In this document: positions 1 to 10,643 of the stretch, piece by piece
Position numbering within the stretch: position 1 is the stretch's first letter
Layout: each line of letters opens with the position of its first letter
Assembly: GCA_027475525.1 (NCBI GenBank)
Contig: JAMWFC010000005.1
Location: 1,178,001 to 1,242,000, forward strand
Length of the DNA: 64,000 nucleotides
Direction: 5' to 3'
Source of the DNA: Macrolepiota albuminosa
Lineage: Eukaryota > Basidiomycota > Agaricomycetes > Agaricales > Agaricaceae
The notes under the pieces: generated by a model
Told to the model about the DNA's origin: nothing
What the model saw: the letters and a program-made list of their open reading frames with translations, nothing else
Database searches by the model: none
Translations under genes and position numbers: made by a program

Positions 1-8
1 CTCACAGT

Positions 9-809
9 ATGGTTCAATCATTGAGTTTCATCCTTCTATCTGTTGCTGGGCTGGCTGTCTGTCATGGTAACCAAGGCAATCATCTTAGTCTGGGTCTTGT
101 CAAACAAGCATTCAAAGATGCCTCTGTGAGTCTTGATATTACATGGAGATGCTATCATGATCTAACATAGACCAGATCCCGTCAACATTGTCCATCAATT
201 TCAACCCAAAGGCACTCCTGGAGGTTACTTTTCCTCAGCCCTCAGGAAAGTCAATCACCCTTCACCCAGGCATTCACCTTCCAATCGACGGTCAGTGACG
301 TAGTAAAGAAACCTTGACGCTCACTCATGGAACTTTTTTTTTTACAGCTACTGCAGGCCCGCCATCCTTCAGTGCTGTGGGAAACATTGGAGAAGGCCCC
401 TTTGTCGTTGTGGCTGTTGACCCCGACGCTCCACCACCATTTCAAGACGAAATTAGGCATTTCCTTGGTGCAAACTTTTTCCACAACAGCGGCCCACATG
501 CTGGCGGTCTTGTCAACAAGACCGCTGCGATCTCTGAATTCCTCCAGCCAGCTCCTCCTCCCGGCTATGCTCATCGGTAAGCCCTATGATAACTGTGTGC
601 CTGTAACTTTCTCGGCTTGACATTCTACCCTGCAATACAGGTACACCTTCTTATTGTTTGAACAGCCTTCAGAGTTTAACAGCCAGACACTGGTCACTCC
701 AAACACCTCTGTAGAAGGGTTCCACATCAGTATGTTTGCAGCAGCTACTGGGTTGGGAGACCCCATTGCAGGAACGTTCATGCTTGTTCGTAACACAACT
801 ACGACTTAA
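9..809 (+). CDS. Secreted PEBP-like (phosphatidylethanolamine-binding family) protein
   Basis: Proposed exons are 9-125, 176-290, 348-576 and 641-809, joined by GT-AG introns of 50, 57 and 64 bp, giving about 209 residues. The first ~20 residues form a signal peptide (MVQSLSFILL...), so the product is probably secreted or vacuolar. Family landmarks are the DPDAP ligand-pocket motif (about residues 102-106), the stretch ending in PAPPPGYAHR, and the following YTFLLFEQ strand that is split between exons 3 and 4. PEBP proteins bind lipids or act as protease/kinase regulators; the exact role here cannot be read from sequence. The start is the ATG at position 9, so any promoter lies outside the window. 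An alternative last intron (790-882, with a strong polypyrimidine acceptor) would add about 20 residues, but those bases overlap the coding end of the opposite-strand gene, so I prefer the TAA at 807-809. Confidence 0.85.
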
Positions 810-878
810 CATATTGTACGCTATGAATAGAATGGGAAACAGAACGTATTTTGAACTATTCATAACATAAGTTTTTTT

Positions 879-2581
879 TCAGAAGGCATACTCGAAGTCA
901 ATCCAACTTGGACGCCCAAAAATCTTCTTAAGCGTGAACTTTAGAGCTTCTTCAGCTGTCAGAATATGTTCTACAGGGACCCGTGCAGTGGTGTTTCCGC
1001 CAGGCCCTGAACCAAGAACATCATCAGAAGTCATCCTTCACAGAATCGATCCAGAGAAAACACTACGTATTACTGACCAGTAGAGTTGTACTCAGCATAG
1101 AATGTCGTATTGAGGATGGCGGTCCTGAGAACAGCAACGATAAATTGCATAATGAAGCTCAAGATAAATAACACACACCTAGTACCGCCGAACGGTGTAA
1201 AGCCGGCCGGACGTATGCTCTCGTCCATGTATGTATTAAGGAACACCGTGGTCGCTAGGTCATTCCAAGGCCGGCCTACCCAATCTCCAATTGTAGCATG
1301 TCATTTCGGATGACACGGTAGGCATTTACCTAGGAAGCATTGCCCATTGGTGATGGTAGTAGCATTTGTATCGGGTGACTTGTTTAAAATAGGTAGCCTT
1401 GAAGAGAGGACTTGACGATACGTACCCTGATTATCTTTGAATCAAAGATGTAGGCTCCATAATGATTTCCTGGAGCAACGGTAAGATCGGTGCCCTTCCA
1501 AGCAACAATTCCGCCGCCACAAGCGCGGTTGGCGAGAATCACATTTTGAAACCACCTGTGAATATGTGCCATCGGCAACGTGATGAATGTACTCGGTAAA
1601 CTACTAACGCGGTGCCAAATCCAAACAAATCTGAATGGCATGAACCATAAATGATAAAAGCATCTAGAGTGAAAAACAGACTCACAATCCGTCTGGCCAA
1701 AGATCACACTATCTACGACGTACGTGCTTCCATTACGACCTGTATACCACGTGTCCTGGAAACTGGCGAAGGAACATCCATAGAAAGAAGCATTTGAATA
1801 TGAGATATCAGTCACTAGCGCCTGTGAGATGGCGAAATTTGCCTGTAACAACAAAAGGATAGAAACAATGAAACATTCAAAGACACGACACGAACAGCAC
1901 GATTAGACCAGTCGATGTTGTATGCCCTGAAGTCACTGCTCCCTACAAGCGGCTGAAGAGGTGCACCCGTAGGACCGGCTCCAATAAGAGATCCATTAAA
2001 TGAAGGTGCGACTATCAAGACCGCAGATGTGGCATCGTCCATGCCTGGTTCCACAAACTTGGTGTCGAAAATTTGAACCAGGTTCGACGTTGGAGATGGT
2101 AGAGCATCCAATGGATACTTTGGCTTGTCAACTGAGGCTAGTGACGACGGAGGGAGCTGACCCTGATGAAATAGAAGTTTTAACATAAGACGCATATCCA
2201 CCCAGTAACACTAGTACTTACTAGCAGCGTCAGAGGTGCACTCCTTGTTATGTTGATTGTCTCATGGTATTCGCCTTCTCCAATGAGAATAGTAGCACAT
2301 CCAGTGAAGGGACTTGAAGGTGATTGATAAGTTCTGGCTTTCCCCATCGAAACAAACTGAGCTCACACGGACAAAACAGCCTCTTGAATACTGTTGAAAC
2401 GAGCAAAGGGATCGGACACGTTATTGGAAACATATATGGTTCCCTTTGGACAACCAAGGAGGGGAGAACGACCCGCGGGCTTTTTGACTTGGCACGCAAT
2501 GAATTCAGGAGAAAGACCAGTTACGGAAACAATCCACACCGCCTGGAGCAACGTGACGAGAGATACAAGTCCTAAGAACAT
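879..2581 (-). CDS. Pectin methylesterase (CE8), 10 exons, secreted
   Basis: Exons on the minus strand: 2581-2367, 2312-2222, 2162-1896, 1842-1686, 1630-1609, 1555-1426, 1378-1330, 1275-1179, 1124-1078 and 1006-879. All introns are GT-AG, all phases agree, and the 1203 bases encode 400 residues. It de-esterifies methylated homogalacturonan in plant cell walls. A signal peptide (MFLGLVSLV...) opens the protein. Family motifs in order: GEGEYHE (83-89), FQDTW with Asp221 as acid/base, GQTDYLFG with Asp243 as nucleophile, and LGRPW with Arg312. The spacing D221-D243-R312 matches the family. I start at ATG 2581 because it gives the signal peptide; an in-frame ATG at codon -18 would add a charged leader. 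Exon 5 is a 22-base microexon next to the nucleophile. The stop lies 70 bp from the convergent PEBP gene. No disruption is visible. Confidence 0.93.
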
Positions 2582-3570
2582 TTTCGAGCGATAAACTAAG
2601 AATGCGACAGGGCAGCGCCTTATGAACCTTTCCAACAGAATGTCCGGACCGCCAAACTCAAATGACTGAGATCACGGGAACAGTTTCCAACCCGGTAAGG
2701 GTACCCAGCAAAGGTCATGAAATGCGCAAGAGTTGAGTCTTTCTGTGAGTCACGATGCGGACACCAATCGAGTTGCAGTCGAGCGTTCATACACATAAAG
2801 CAGTTCCGAAGTATTGTCAATACACTTTATCATAAGCACGATGCACGTAATAACTTGGGAGATTTCTGCTTGTTAGAAGATATCCAGACCAAAGTTTACC
2901 TTCAGAATGATTTCTGTGAACTTAAAATCGGAATAATCTTGTCACCACATGTAGTCCCCAGTTGCAAGGACGAGACACGTAGAGAATTCTGAAAAAACAT
3001 CTGTTAAAAAAAGATCATGTGATTCACTAGTATATCTCGAAAATCTTCCTAATTAGTAAATTTCCATGCAAATTTCTGGATTAAATTCGAGGCTAACAGC
3101 ATTTTATTACGTCAACACACTGAAATTACAGGGTAGCTGTGATATATACAGAGTCATGCTCGGGCACGGATCCCAGGATGGAAACCACATTCAAGCCGGC
3201 TACATGCAAGTAACTACAAAACAAAGTGCTATACAATATAAGAGAATGAGAATAAACAATATGAGAGAGGAGGGGTAAGTGGAATTGAGGGGTGGGAGAA
3301 AGAAAAAGCCATAGTCCAAAGGGCTGATGAGCTCTATGTGAGTGGTGAGAAGCAGAACAGGGATTTAGAAAAAGCATAGTTAGATTCTATACAGGGTCCA
3401 TAACAGTGAAAGAGCAGAAACAATTGTCCTTTGACATGGCAAAGCCATGTGATAAGATGATAAGAGTGATGCTGATAGGCTTCCACTCTGGCTGAGCACA
3501 CCATTGAGACCAGGTACATATAATGCCATCAGTTGTTTTTGGCTCAAGCTATTTTTTTTGGTGATCCAGT
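2582..3570. other. Intergenic region upstream of the pectin methylesterase
   Basis: There is no supported gene here. The first few hundred bases upstream of 2581 must hold the promoter of the minus-strand pectin methylesterase, but I see no convincing TATA box. From about 3100 the sequence becomes simple and purine-rich without recognisable element ends. Confidence 0.5.
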
Positions 3571-3670
3571 GACCTCACTCAGGTGGGGTATTTACCAGGT
3601 AAATTGGGGGCTGTTATGCCTGTCTCAACTCTGACACATGTTCACAAATTGTAGATAATACAAATAGTCC
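3571..3670 (+). repeat. Direct repeat copy 1 (pair with 4723-4838)
   Basis: About 100 bp around 'ggggtatttaccaggtaaat' and 'ctgttatgcctgtctcaact' recurs at 4723-4838 with substitutions, mostly transitions, and one 13-bp indel. The two copies flank the family A solo LTR and may be the remains of an older repeat pair or LTR ends. Their identity is unknown. Confidence 0.6.
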
Positions 3671-3886
3671 TTAGAATTGGTGGATGAGTAAATACAAATT
3701 GTACTTTCCTGACCAACCTGTGCTCAGTGTCAGGGGACTCCTCATTTCTTCCTTTTCTCACTCCTTATCTCTTCACTCTCCCTTCATTCATTCTCTTATT
3801 TCTTCTGACATTATTTCATTTCACTGTTTCTATTCCTTCAACACTATCTGTTAGTACTACTCTCAGCCCTTGAGGTGCTCTGGTTC

Positions 3887-4043
3887 TTTAGCTACCATTC
3901 AGACAAGTGTGGGCCCCTCAGCACTGCTTCCAGACTGCTTATATAAGCCAGAGTTTGCCAGAGTTTAGCTACCATTCAGACAAGTGTGGGCCCCTCAGCA
4001 CTGCTTCCAGACTGCTTATATAAGCCAGAGTTTGCCAGAGTTT
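3887..4043. repeat. 77-bp-period tandem duplication no. 1
   Basis: Bases match at an offset of exactly 77 across the TATA region of the family A LTR. The other two family A copies have a single unit. Probably an assembly artefact. Confidence 0.9.
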
Positions 4044-4044
4044 G

Positions 4045-4284
4045 TGTAGCGACTGTGACAAAACTCACTTCCTTTTTGGTACCTATTCAGTTTACTCATG
4101 ATTTCCTTCTACCTACTTGGCTCTGCCCTTTGCCGACCCAGGAACTCAATTACCGGGCATATAAAAACTTACTACTCTTTGTCAGTAGAGTAGCTCTTCC
4201 CAATCTTAGGACTTACGCTAGTTCTGCTATTGTGTGAAGACTCTAACTCATTGTGACGACATGGTGACCTACCCTGGCGTTACA
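4045..4284 (+). mobile_element. Solo LTR, family H, 240 bp
   Basis: It starts TGTAGCG and ends CGTTACA, so the ends are imperfect inverted repeats. It is flanked by a perfect 5-bp duplication GTTTG (4040-4044 and 4285-4289). A TATA-like 'gcatataaaaac' is present. It sits inside family A LTR sequence; the two related family A copies show the uninterrupted site with one GTTTG-like unit, which confirms the boundaries. Confidence 0.9.
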
Positions 4285-4589
4285 GTTTGCCCCTTCTTTG
4301 TGCAATTGTTTGTGTAGGCAATTTTTGAGTTTTTAAGGTTTTGTTGTACTGTACAGTTGTTTCCCATGCTTCAGAGGCCCCAGAAGCATCTAACCTGGCA
4401 TAGAAAATCCCTAGACTTGTTCTTTTTGGATCTCTCTCTGCCAGGTGAGTAGTTATTATGATATTGTCAGTACATTAATATACTTTGGATCTTCCTCTGC
4501 CAGCTGTGTGACTGAGCCACAGCCTCTAGAGGTTGCCCTTACACTCAGGCCATCAAAGATGACACTTCTCTCAAATGCTGCAACTCACC

Positions 4590-4722
4590 TAGAGAGTGGA
4601 TATTGGAATGAGAGTTCCCTGGTGTTAAGTCTCACCTGTGCTGCTCTCTAGTAGTTGCACATGCTACAGTGGCCTTAGCATCCTTATTGGTTGCATGAAA
4701 ACTATCATTTTAATCTCCACCA
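4590..4722 (+). repeat. Dispersed repeat I, copy 1
   Basis: The stretch around 'ctagagagtgg' and 'gtctcacctgtg...ctgctctct' is clearly related to 21550-21720. There is no coding potential and no clear termini. Class unknown. Confidence 0.55.
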
Positions 4723-4838
4723 ATGACCTTGCTCAGATGGGGTATTTACTGGATAAATTGGAGTACCTTCAAGAGGGCTGTTATGCCTGTCTCAACTCTA
4801 ATGTGTGTTTATAAATTGTAGGTAATACAAATAGTCTA
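4723..4838 (+). repeat. Direct repeat copy 2 (pair with 3571-3670)
   Basis: Second diverged copy of the unit at 3571-3670. It lies just beyond the family A LTR and repeat I. Confidence 0.6.
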
Positions 4839-5280
4839 TTGCTGCCTGCCTGCTCCTATCAAGTTGAGTGAAATAATTGGGAGCAGGCAACAGCATTATT
4901 TTTGCAAATATATATATATTTTAATTTAATTTAATTTTTTTTCTTCTAAACTTTTAATTTTTTTTTCTTTAAAATTTATTCATTTTTGCAAGAGAGTTCT
5001 AATCAGGTCTTCCTGAAGGTGGATTGGCAAGAAGCCATGGCATAAATGAGGATCAAATTTTTTCTTATATATTGTTGGAAGCTTTTGAAGACCATCAGCC
5101 TGCTGCTTGGATGAGGTGGGAGGCAACTCCAGATTCTGCTAAGTAGATGGCCTCTCCAGCATGCATAGACTAACCAGCAATTAATGTCAGGAAGAATTGC
5201 CTTAATTTTGTTATGAAGAAAAAATATGTTGGATGTTCTCCATTGTTTAAAAGCCAGAGTTTTCAACGCAGCAGAAATTT
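4839..5280. other. AT-rich unannotated spacer
   Basis: This stretch holds T- and A-rich runs (about 4905-4985) followed by anonymous sequence. I see no gene and no element boundary. Confidence 0.4.
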
Positions 5281-6000
5281 GGAAGCATGGTGATAACACC
5301 AACTGTGGTTGGAAATGCTGGATGCTACATAGTATAACACTGTCTTCAGCACCTAGCATGCGTAAAGTGTAAGGAGTTTTAATAAGGTCCCAGTGTGCTC
5401 AAGCTAATAAGATGTGACAATGCACTAGCTAGTAAATAGTGCTTCTGACACTACCTAGCAAACTGTAAGCACTGCAATTTTAATGCAGATATTGCAAGAA
5501 GATGAAATAGTGCAATACAAATGTGCCTGCTGTTGGCATCATAGATAATGAAGATGATATAGACAATGCTAGCACCTAACTTAGTAACAAAGTAAAGTCA
5601 AGCTAGCAAGATTTGAATGCTGAGTATAACTGTGTTCCAAGGGGTTATGATTCATTTTTATTTACATGTTTAGTAGCTATCTTTTATATTATGTGCTACT
5701 GTATTTAAAAAACAAGTCCATCTGCAGCACTACCAATTAGTGCTTCTCCTCATAGTTACAGCTAATGGCAACCAGCAGCACATGGATAACAGTGACTAAT
5801 AACATTACAGCCTATTGGACAAAACTACTTAAAATTATATAAGTCTGCTCACTTTTTAATATAAGTCCAATTGGCCAGGATACTCCAGAATATGGTTGGA
5901 AAATCCTTGACAGATGCTGTAATCCAAAAGTGCTAAGTCTGGTGCTAAACATTGTATTACTTTCTGATAGGCCAAAGTGCCAGGCTTTAGTATATTCTGT
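5280..6000 (+). repeat. Old dispersed repeat D, copy 1
   Basis: About 700 bp align base for base, with many substitutions, to 6800-6837 joined to 7623-8224. Shared landmarks include 'ctacctagcaaact', 'cagctaatggcaac' and 'ttggccagg'. No open frame survives. The divergence suggests an old element; the class is unknown. Confidence 0.7.
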
Positions 6001-6690
6001 CCTATCAATATTAATTCTTTATACTTCTGATTGAGCTGCCTGCAGCACCTAATGCTATCCTCTTCTGAAATTGATCAGGGTTTGGTCAAAGTCACCTCTC
6101 TATCATTGTGCTAGTGCTATGAGTCCTGAGTTTCCTGAGTCTTTGAAATCAATGAATAGTGGATGGTAAATGGTGGTTGAAAGTACTAAGTAAAGCCTGT
6201 ATTGAAGAGCAAAAGCCAGTGATGTCTTGAGTCTAAAAAGGTTGCTTGAGTCTCTAGACTGATGAGTGTTGGTAGGCTTGTAATGTCTCTTGATGCACTC
6301 AGTCTGAGTAGAAGCCTATTATTTTTCCCCAACTGAAAAATTGACTGTCTTCAGTCAAACACTGTTATTAATTTGACTGCACTACAGTCCATATGATGCT
6401 GCCAGCATCTTATAAAAATTATCTCTGAACATCTCTTTCTACTAGTGTTTTTTATCCTGTCTTTTTCAGAATGTCTGACATCTCTGCTATTGCCCTCCAC
6501 AATGTTCTTAAAAAAGTGTCCTCTTTGTTCAACCATGTTAAAGTTACTGGTCCTGCAGATGCACCATAGAATGTCCCTGCCATAATGTGGCTTTATCAGC
6601 AATAGCTGTTATTACACAGCCCTAACAGTTTTTGGATGTGAAAAGTCAAGATTCATGAGTGGTGCATGGCCTGGTACTGAGAGCATGAAG
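6001..6690. other. Anonymous decayed sequence between repeat D copies
   Basis: It is AT-rich and rich in TG/CA. The open frame on the minus strand at 6351-6602 has no recognisable domain. No gene is called. Confidence 0.4.
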
Positions 6691-8224
6691 GGGCCAACTG
6701 GCTGTGTCTGTTTGCTAGGTTATTTGTAAGTTAGGTTTGATTTTGATTTTGTGGCACTAAGGTTCAGTGCCTATAATAGACCGCTTCATTATTTAACAAG
6801 ATTGATGCTAATGACATCAACTGTAGTTGAGTGCACTTGTCACGACCCCCTCCGGATCCACCCCGAGACACCCCCGGAACCCCACCCGCTAACCCTCCCC
6901 CCGACCCCGCAGAACGCGCCCCGCCATCACTACTACCGGCACCGCCATCACACGCATCAACGGCCGCCATCATCCGTCAACGATCACCATCAGCCAGCCC
7001 CCCGGGACCCTTGCATCATGGACCCCAGGACCAACCGCCATCAACGATCGGATCTCGCGGCGCGGCCATCACGCATCACGCACCACAACTCCCTCCACGC
7101 CAATTGATCGCGCGTCCCCACACGCGCGATCCCAGTATACAGTCCCTGCCCGCTACTCAATGGCCCCCGGAACTCATCCTAGACACCCCGGAACCCCGAG
7201 ACACGTTCCCGTAGTACTTATAGCATAGCTCCCCACTGTATTCGCCAGTCTTGATATTGCATAACTGTTACTTTGGATATTGCGTGCCCCTTGCTTGACT
7301 GGTACGCCTTGTTTGGTACGCTTTGACTGGCACGCCTTAGTATTCGCGTGCTCTAAGCTTTGGTACGCACTTCGCGACTCTTAAGTTACTAACTTGGTCT
7401 CGTCTTAGAACCTCCGGTTCACGACTCGACCCCCTCTAACCCCAGTTACCTCCAACCCAAAACCTCCGGACTCTAGTCCCCTATCCCGGGATTACCCCTG
7501 TCCCCGTCTTGAACCCCGGAGCCCTAGCCTCGGAGTTCCAGACACCCGAGTATTCGTAGGTCAAGTCCGCATCGTAAGGGCGTTGCTTTTCCGGAAGGCC
7601 CCCGACTCAGCGGAACCTGACAGCACTGGATGTTACACAGCACAACACCATCTCCAGTGCCTGGCATGCATAGTATGTGAGGAGTTCTGACAGAGTTCCA
7701 GTGTGCTTGAGCAAATATGATAAAATAGTGTGCTAGATAATAGCACCTCAAATGCTACCTAGCAAACTCTAAGTACTATGTAGTGCCTAACTTAGTGACA
7801 AAGTCAGGTCAAGCTAGTGTGATTTGAACACTGAAAATAACTGGGTGCTCCAATAGGTTGCAATTTGTTGTTATTTATATAATAAGTAGCTATTGTTTAT
7901 ACTATGCACTACTGTATTTTAGAAATGAGTCTATCTGTGGCACTACCAATTAGCGCCTCTCCTTTTAGTTACAGCTAATGGCAACTTATCAACAGCAACT
8001 AGCAGCATATGAGTGATAGCAACCAATGGCATTACAGCCTATTAGCCACAGTGACTCTAAAACTACTTAGAATTGTATGAATCTGCTCACTTTTTAATAT
8101 AATTTTGATTGGCCAGGCCACTTCAGAGTATGGTCAAAAAATTCTTGACAAATGCTATGAGTGCTAATTCTGGCACTAAACATTGTATCATTTTCTGATA
8201 GGTTGAAATGGCAGGCTTTAGTAT
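6691..8224 (+). repeat. Old dispersed repeat D, copy 2, split by a solo LTR
   Basis: The left part (to 6837) and right part (from 7628) become one continuous match to copy 1 when the solo LTR and one GCACT duplication are removed. The match ends abruptly at about 8224, exactly where GC-rich E1 internal sequence starts. Confidence 0.7.
6838..7622 (+). mobile_element. Solo LTR of the E1 chromovirus family, 785 bp
   Basis: It starts TGTCACGACC and ends GGAACCTGACA, with a perfect 5-bp duplication GCACT at 6833-6837 and 7623-7627. It matches the E1 3' LTR (15650-16420) along its length. Because its own target duplication flanks it, it is a solo LTR and not the missing 5' LTR of E1. Confidence 0.92.
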
Positions 8225-8399
8225 AAACCCTAGGGGAGGACCCCCCTGGCCCTCCGGCGAAGCCCCCAACCTCCAAAGTTGAAACCCCGGTCCCCCTGCG
8301 TTCCCAGGCGGCCGACCCCCGGTAAGTCACGGCCCGCCCAATGCTAACCCCGGCAGCGGCACCCGCCCCCAGGCTCAGCTCAACGCCGCCGTGGCCGCC

Positions 8400-8840
8400 C
8401 ACGACCTGGGCGACGTGCCGAACCCCGAGGAACCCCCGGACGACCCCGAAGATCTCGACTTCGCTGACGAACGGGACGAGGAGGCCCTCTAGGCCAACCG
8501 GCTTCAAAAGAAGGGACGACCCTGGATCGAAGTTCCGAAGGATGTGCAGGAACGGCGAAGGAGGAAAGGCGCGTGCATACTCTGCGGTGAGAAAGACCAT
8601 TTCATCTCCGAGTGTCCCCAACGACAGGTTATGGGACGCGCCACCTGGACCTTCGAAGGAGAGGACGCCACCTACGAGTACTCGGAAAACGACCCGGCGA
8701 TTTAGACCCGGAAGACGCCCTAAATCGCGGAATCGACCCCGACGTCTTCTCCGCCCCGGTGGAAAACGACCCGGCGATTTAGACCCGGAAGACGCCCTAA
8801 ATCGCGGAATCGACCCCGACGTCTTCTCTGCCCCGGTTTC
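8400..8840 (+). pseudogene. E1 gag C-terminal part with CCHC zinc knuckle
   Basis: The reading frame around 8574-8615 shows C-x2-C-x4-H-x4-C (CILCGEKDHFISEC), the RNA-binding zinc knuckle of Gag. An acidic proline-rich segment (PEEPPDDPEDLDF) precedes it. The frame holds a TAG before the knuckle, and the 77-bp duplication at 8684-8837 shifts it downstream. The capsid part is missing because E1 lacks its 5' end. Confidence 0.75.
8684..8837. repeat. 77-bp-period tandem duplication no. 2
   Basis: Two units at 8684 and 8761 differ at one base (C at 8752, T at 8829). It lies in the E1 gag-protease linker. Confidence 0.92.
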
Positions 8841-8850
8841 CCATCTTCGC

Positions 8851-9004
8851 TCCACGACACTCGCACAGGACACCCTCACGGCTTACCTACCCTCCCACTC
8901 CTCGCACTCCCTCCTCCTCAACACCCCTCCACGACACTCGCACAGGACACCCTCACGGCTTACCTACCCTCCCACTCCTCGCACTCCCTCCTCCTCAACA
9001 CCCA
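8851..9004. repeat. 77-bp-period tandem duplication no. 3
   Basis: Units start at 8851 and 8928, with no mismatch seen. It lies immediately before the first E1 protease domain. Confidence 0.92.
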
Positions 9005-9019
9005 CCTCACCCCCTCTGG

Positions 9020-9890
9020 AACCCCCCTCAACACCCTCGTCGACAGTGGCGCCACCGACAACTTTATTGACGAGGCATTGGCTACCTTGGCCCCGGAACC
9101 TGCTCAACGACTCCCGGTCCCGGTACGACTCTGCCTCTTTGACGGAGACGCCTCTACGGCGGGGGACATCACCCACTTCGTGCGTATGCCCGTTACCTTC
9201 GCCAACGGACAGACTCACAACCTCCGGATGTTGATAACAAAACTCCACCCTTCCGCACCCCTGGTCTTAGGGCTCCCGCCAACGGACAGACTCACAACCT
9301 CCGGATGTTGATAACAAAACTCCACCCTTCCGCACCCCTGGTCTTAGGGCTCCCATGGCTCCGGGACACTAACCCCCGCATCGATTGGCGACACCTCACC
9401 CTTTGCCTGACCCGGGACCCGACCCCCGATGACCAGCAACTCCCCTTCGACATCCCCCACTCCTCAAATCCAACCCCAAAGGACCCCCCGGACGAGCCCT
9501 CACCACCCCCCGGACTCCAATCCCGCTCGTCCCGATCCTTCGTCATCAATGCCAGGCTGGACGGCACCCCGGGACCGATATCGGCCCTTATCGACAGCGG
9601 AGCCACCGGGGTTTTCATCAGCGACGCCCTCGACCTCCCCCACGACTCCCTCGACCAGCCCCTCCGCCTTCAACGCCTCGACGGCACCCCCTCCTCCTCC
9701 AGCCCCATCCAAAGGTCCCATTCGGGGCGCGTGACCCTGGATAACGACTACAAGTTCACCTCCGACTTCCTGGTCACACGACTTCACGAATCGACCCCGA
9801 TGGTGCTGGGACTACCTTGGCTATGCGACACGAACCCCGATATCGACTGGAGGACACTCACCATGACCTTCCCGGGACCCGAAGACCACC
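9020..9890 (+). pseudogene. E1 tandem retropepsin-like aspartic protease domains
   Basis: Two protease-like units follow each other. The first has VDSGATDNF (9042 onward) and ends LGLPWLRDTNP..IDW; the second has IDSGATGVF (9593 onward) and ends LGLPWLCDTNP.IDW (9799 onward). Both keep the catalytic DSGA and the C-terminal hydrophobic-glycine strand. Retropepsins normally work as homodimers of one such unit, so a tandem pair could in principle fold as a single-chain dimer. The 77-bp duplication at 9200-9354 falls inside the first unit and breaks its frame, but it is far too short to have produced the second unit, whose sequence differs throughout. Confidence 0.8.
9200..9354. repeat. 77-bp-period tandem duplication no. 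4
   Basis: Units at 9201 and 9278 are identical. It breaks the frame of the first E1 protease domain. Confidence 0.93.
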
Positions 9891-10489
9891 CCTCGACCGC
9901 CGTGCACCTCCGGGCCCTAGGGAGCGACCCGGTGCCCGACACCCCCGGTACGACAGCCGCGCCCTCCCCACATACGCCACCCATGCCCTCGCCCACACCT
10001 GGCCGAGTCCGCAAGGTCCTTGATCGACCCCCAAACATTCCTCGGAACAAGTACAAAGGGCCGAACTACCCGGGCCGGTCTCAGACACACCTCAAACCCG
10101 CCCCAGCCGACACACCCGCGACCCCGATCGACCCGGACACACTCGACATCAGAATCATTGGAGCCGCCCCCTTCGCCCGCCTCATGAAGGATGGAACTCC
10201 CACGTTCCAGCTACACACCTCGCCATCTCTCCCGGAAGAGCACCTACGAGGAGACGCTATTCCCCCGGAGAAGAAAACCGAGGAGCAGATCCTCCGAGAA
10301 GTAGTTCCCCCGGAGTACCATGAGTTCGCTGACGTATTCTCCGAAGGAGACGCCAAGGAGATTCCCCCTCATCGTCCCTACGACCATACGATCGACCTCA
10401 AGGAAGGAGTCGCCCTCCTTTTTGGCAAGGTGTACAACATGTCGGAGGTCGAGCTCCGGGCCCTCAAGGACTACCTCGACGAAATGCTC

Positions 10490-10643
10490 GGTAAGGGATT
10501 CATCTGACCCTCCGCCTCCGCCGCCGGAGCCCCGGTTCTATTCGCCAAGAAGAAGGACGGCTCGCTGGTAAGGGATTCATCCGACCCTCCGCCTCCGCCG
10601 CCGGAGCCCCGGTTCTATTCGCCAAGAAGAAGGACGGCTCGCT
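10490..10643. repeat. 77-bp-period tandem duplication no. 5
   Basis: Units at 10490 and 10567 differ by T/C at 10505/10582, so one unit has a TGA stop and the other has CGA. Confidence 0.93.

Larger units (their letters stand above)
3728..4543 (+). mobile_element. Solo LTR, family A (interrupted)
   Basis: The unit starts TGTCAGGGGACTCC, ends GTTGCCCTTACA and is flanked by a perfect 5-bp target duplication CTCAG (3723-3727 and 4544-4548). A TATA-like 'gcttatataagcc' lies inside, as expected of an LTR promoter. The 816 bp include a nested solo LTR (4045-4284) and a 77-bp tandem duplication; without these it is about 494 bp. Related copies are at 56407-56912 (reverse, 506 bp) and about 20324-20801 (5' end lost). 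Confidence 0.85.

Noticed and set aside
883..944. Fifth PEBP exon after a polypyrimidine acceptor
   Set aside because: It overlaps the last coding exon of the opposite gene, whose C-terminus is well formed; the T-run is the complement of its A-rich 3' end.
2582..2635. Upstream in-frame ATG for the pectin methylesterase
   Set aside because: It adds a charged 18-residue leader in front of a clear signal peptide.
3887..4043. The 77-bp duplications as biological minisatellites
   Set aside because: The same exact period occurs in unrelated sequences and only in high-copy repeats, and sister copies have single units.
6831..7214. Proline-rich open frames in the E1-type LTR (both strands), and similar frames at 15462-16022
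   Set aside because: They lie wholly inside LTR sequence, are low-complexity and CC/GG-driven, and have no conserved motif.
8094..8879. 261-residue minus-strand open frame over repeat D and E1 gag
   Set aside because: It crosses the repeat D/E1 boundary and is the shadow of the GC-rich gag frame; the zinc knuckle is on the + strand.
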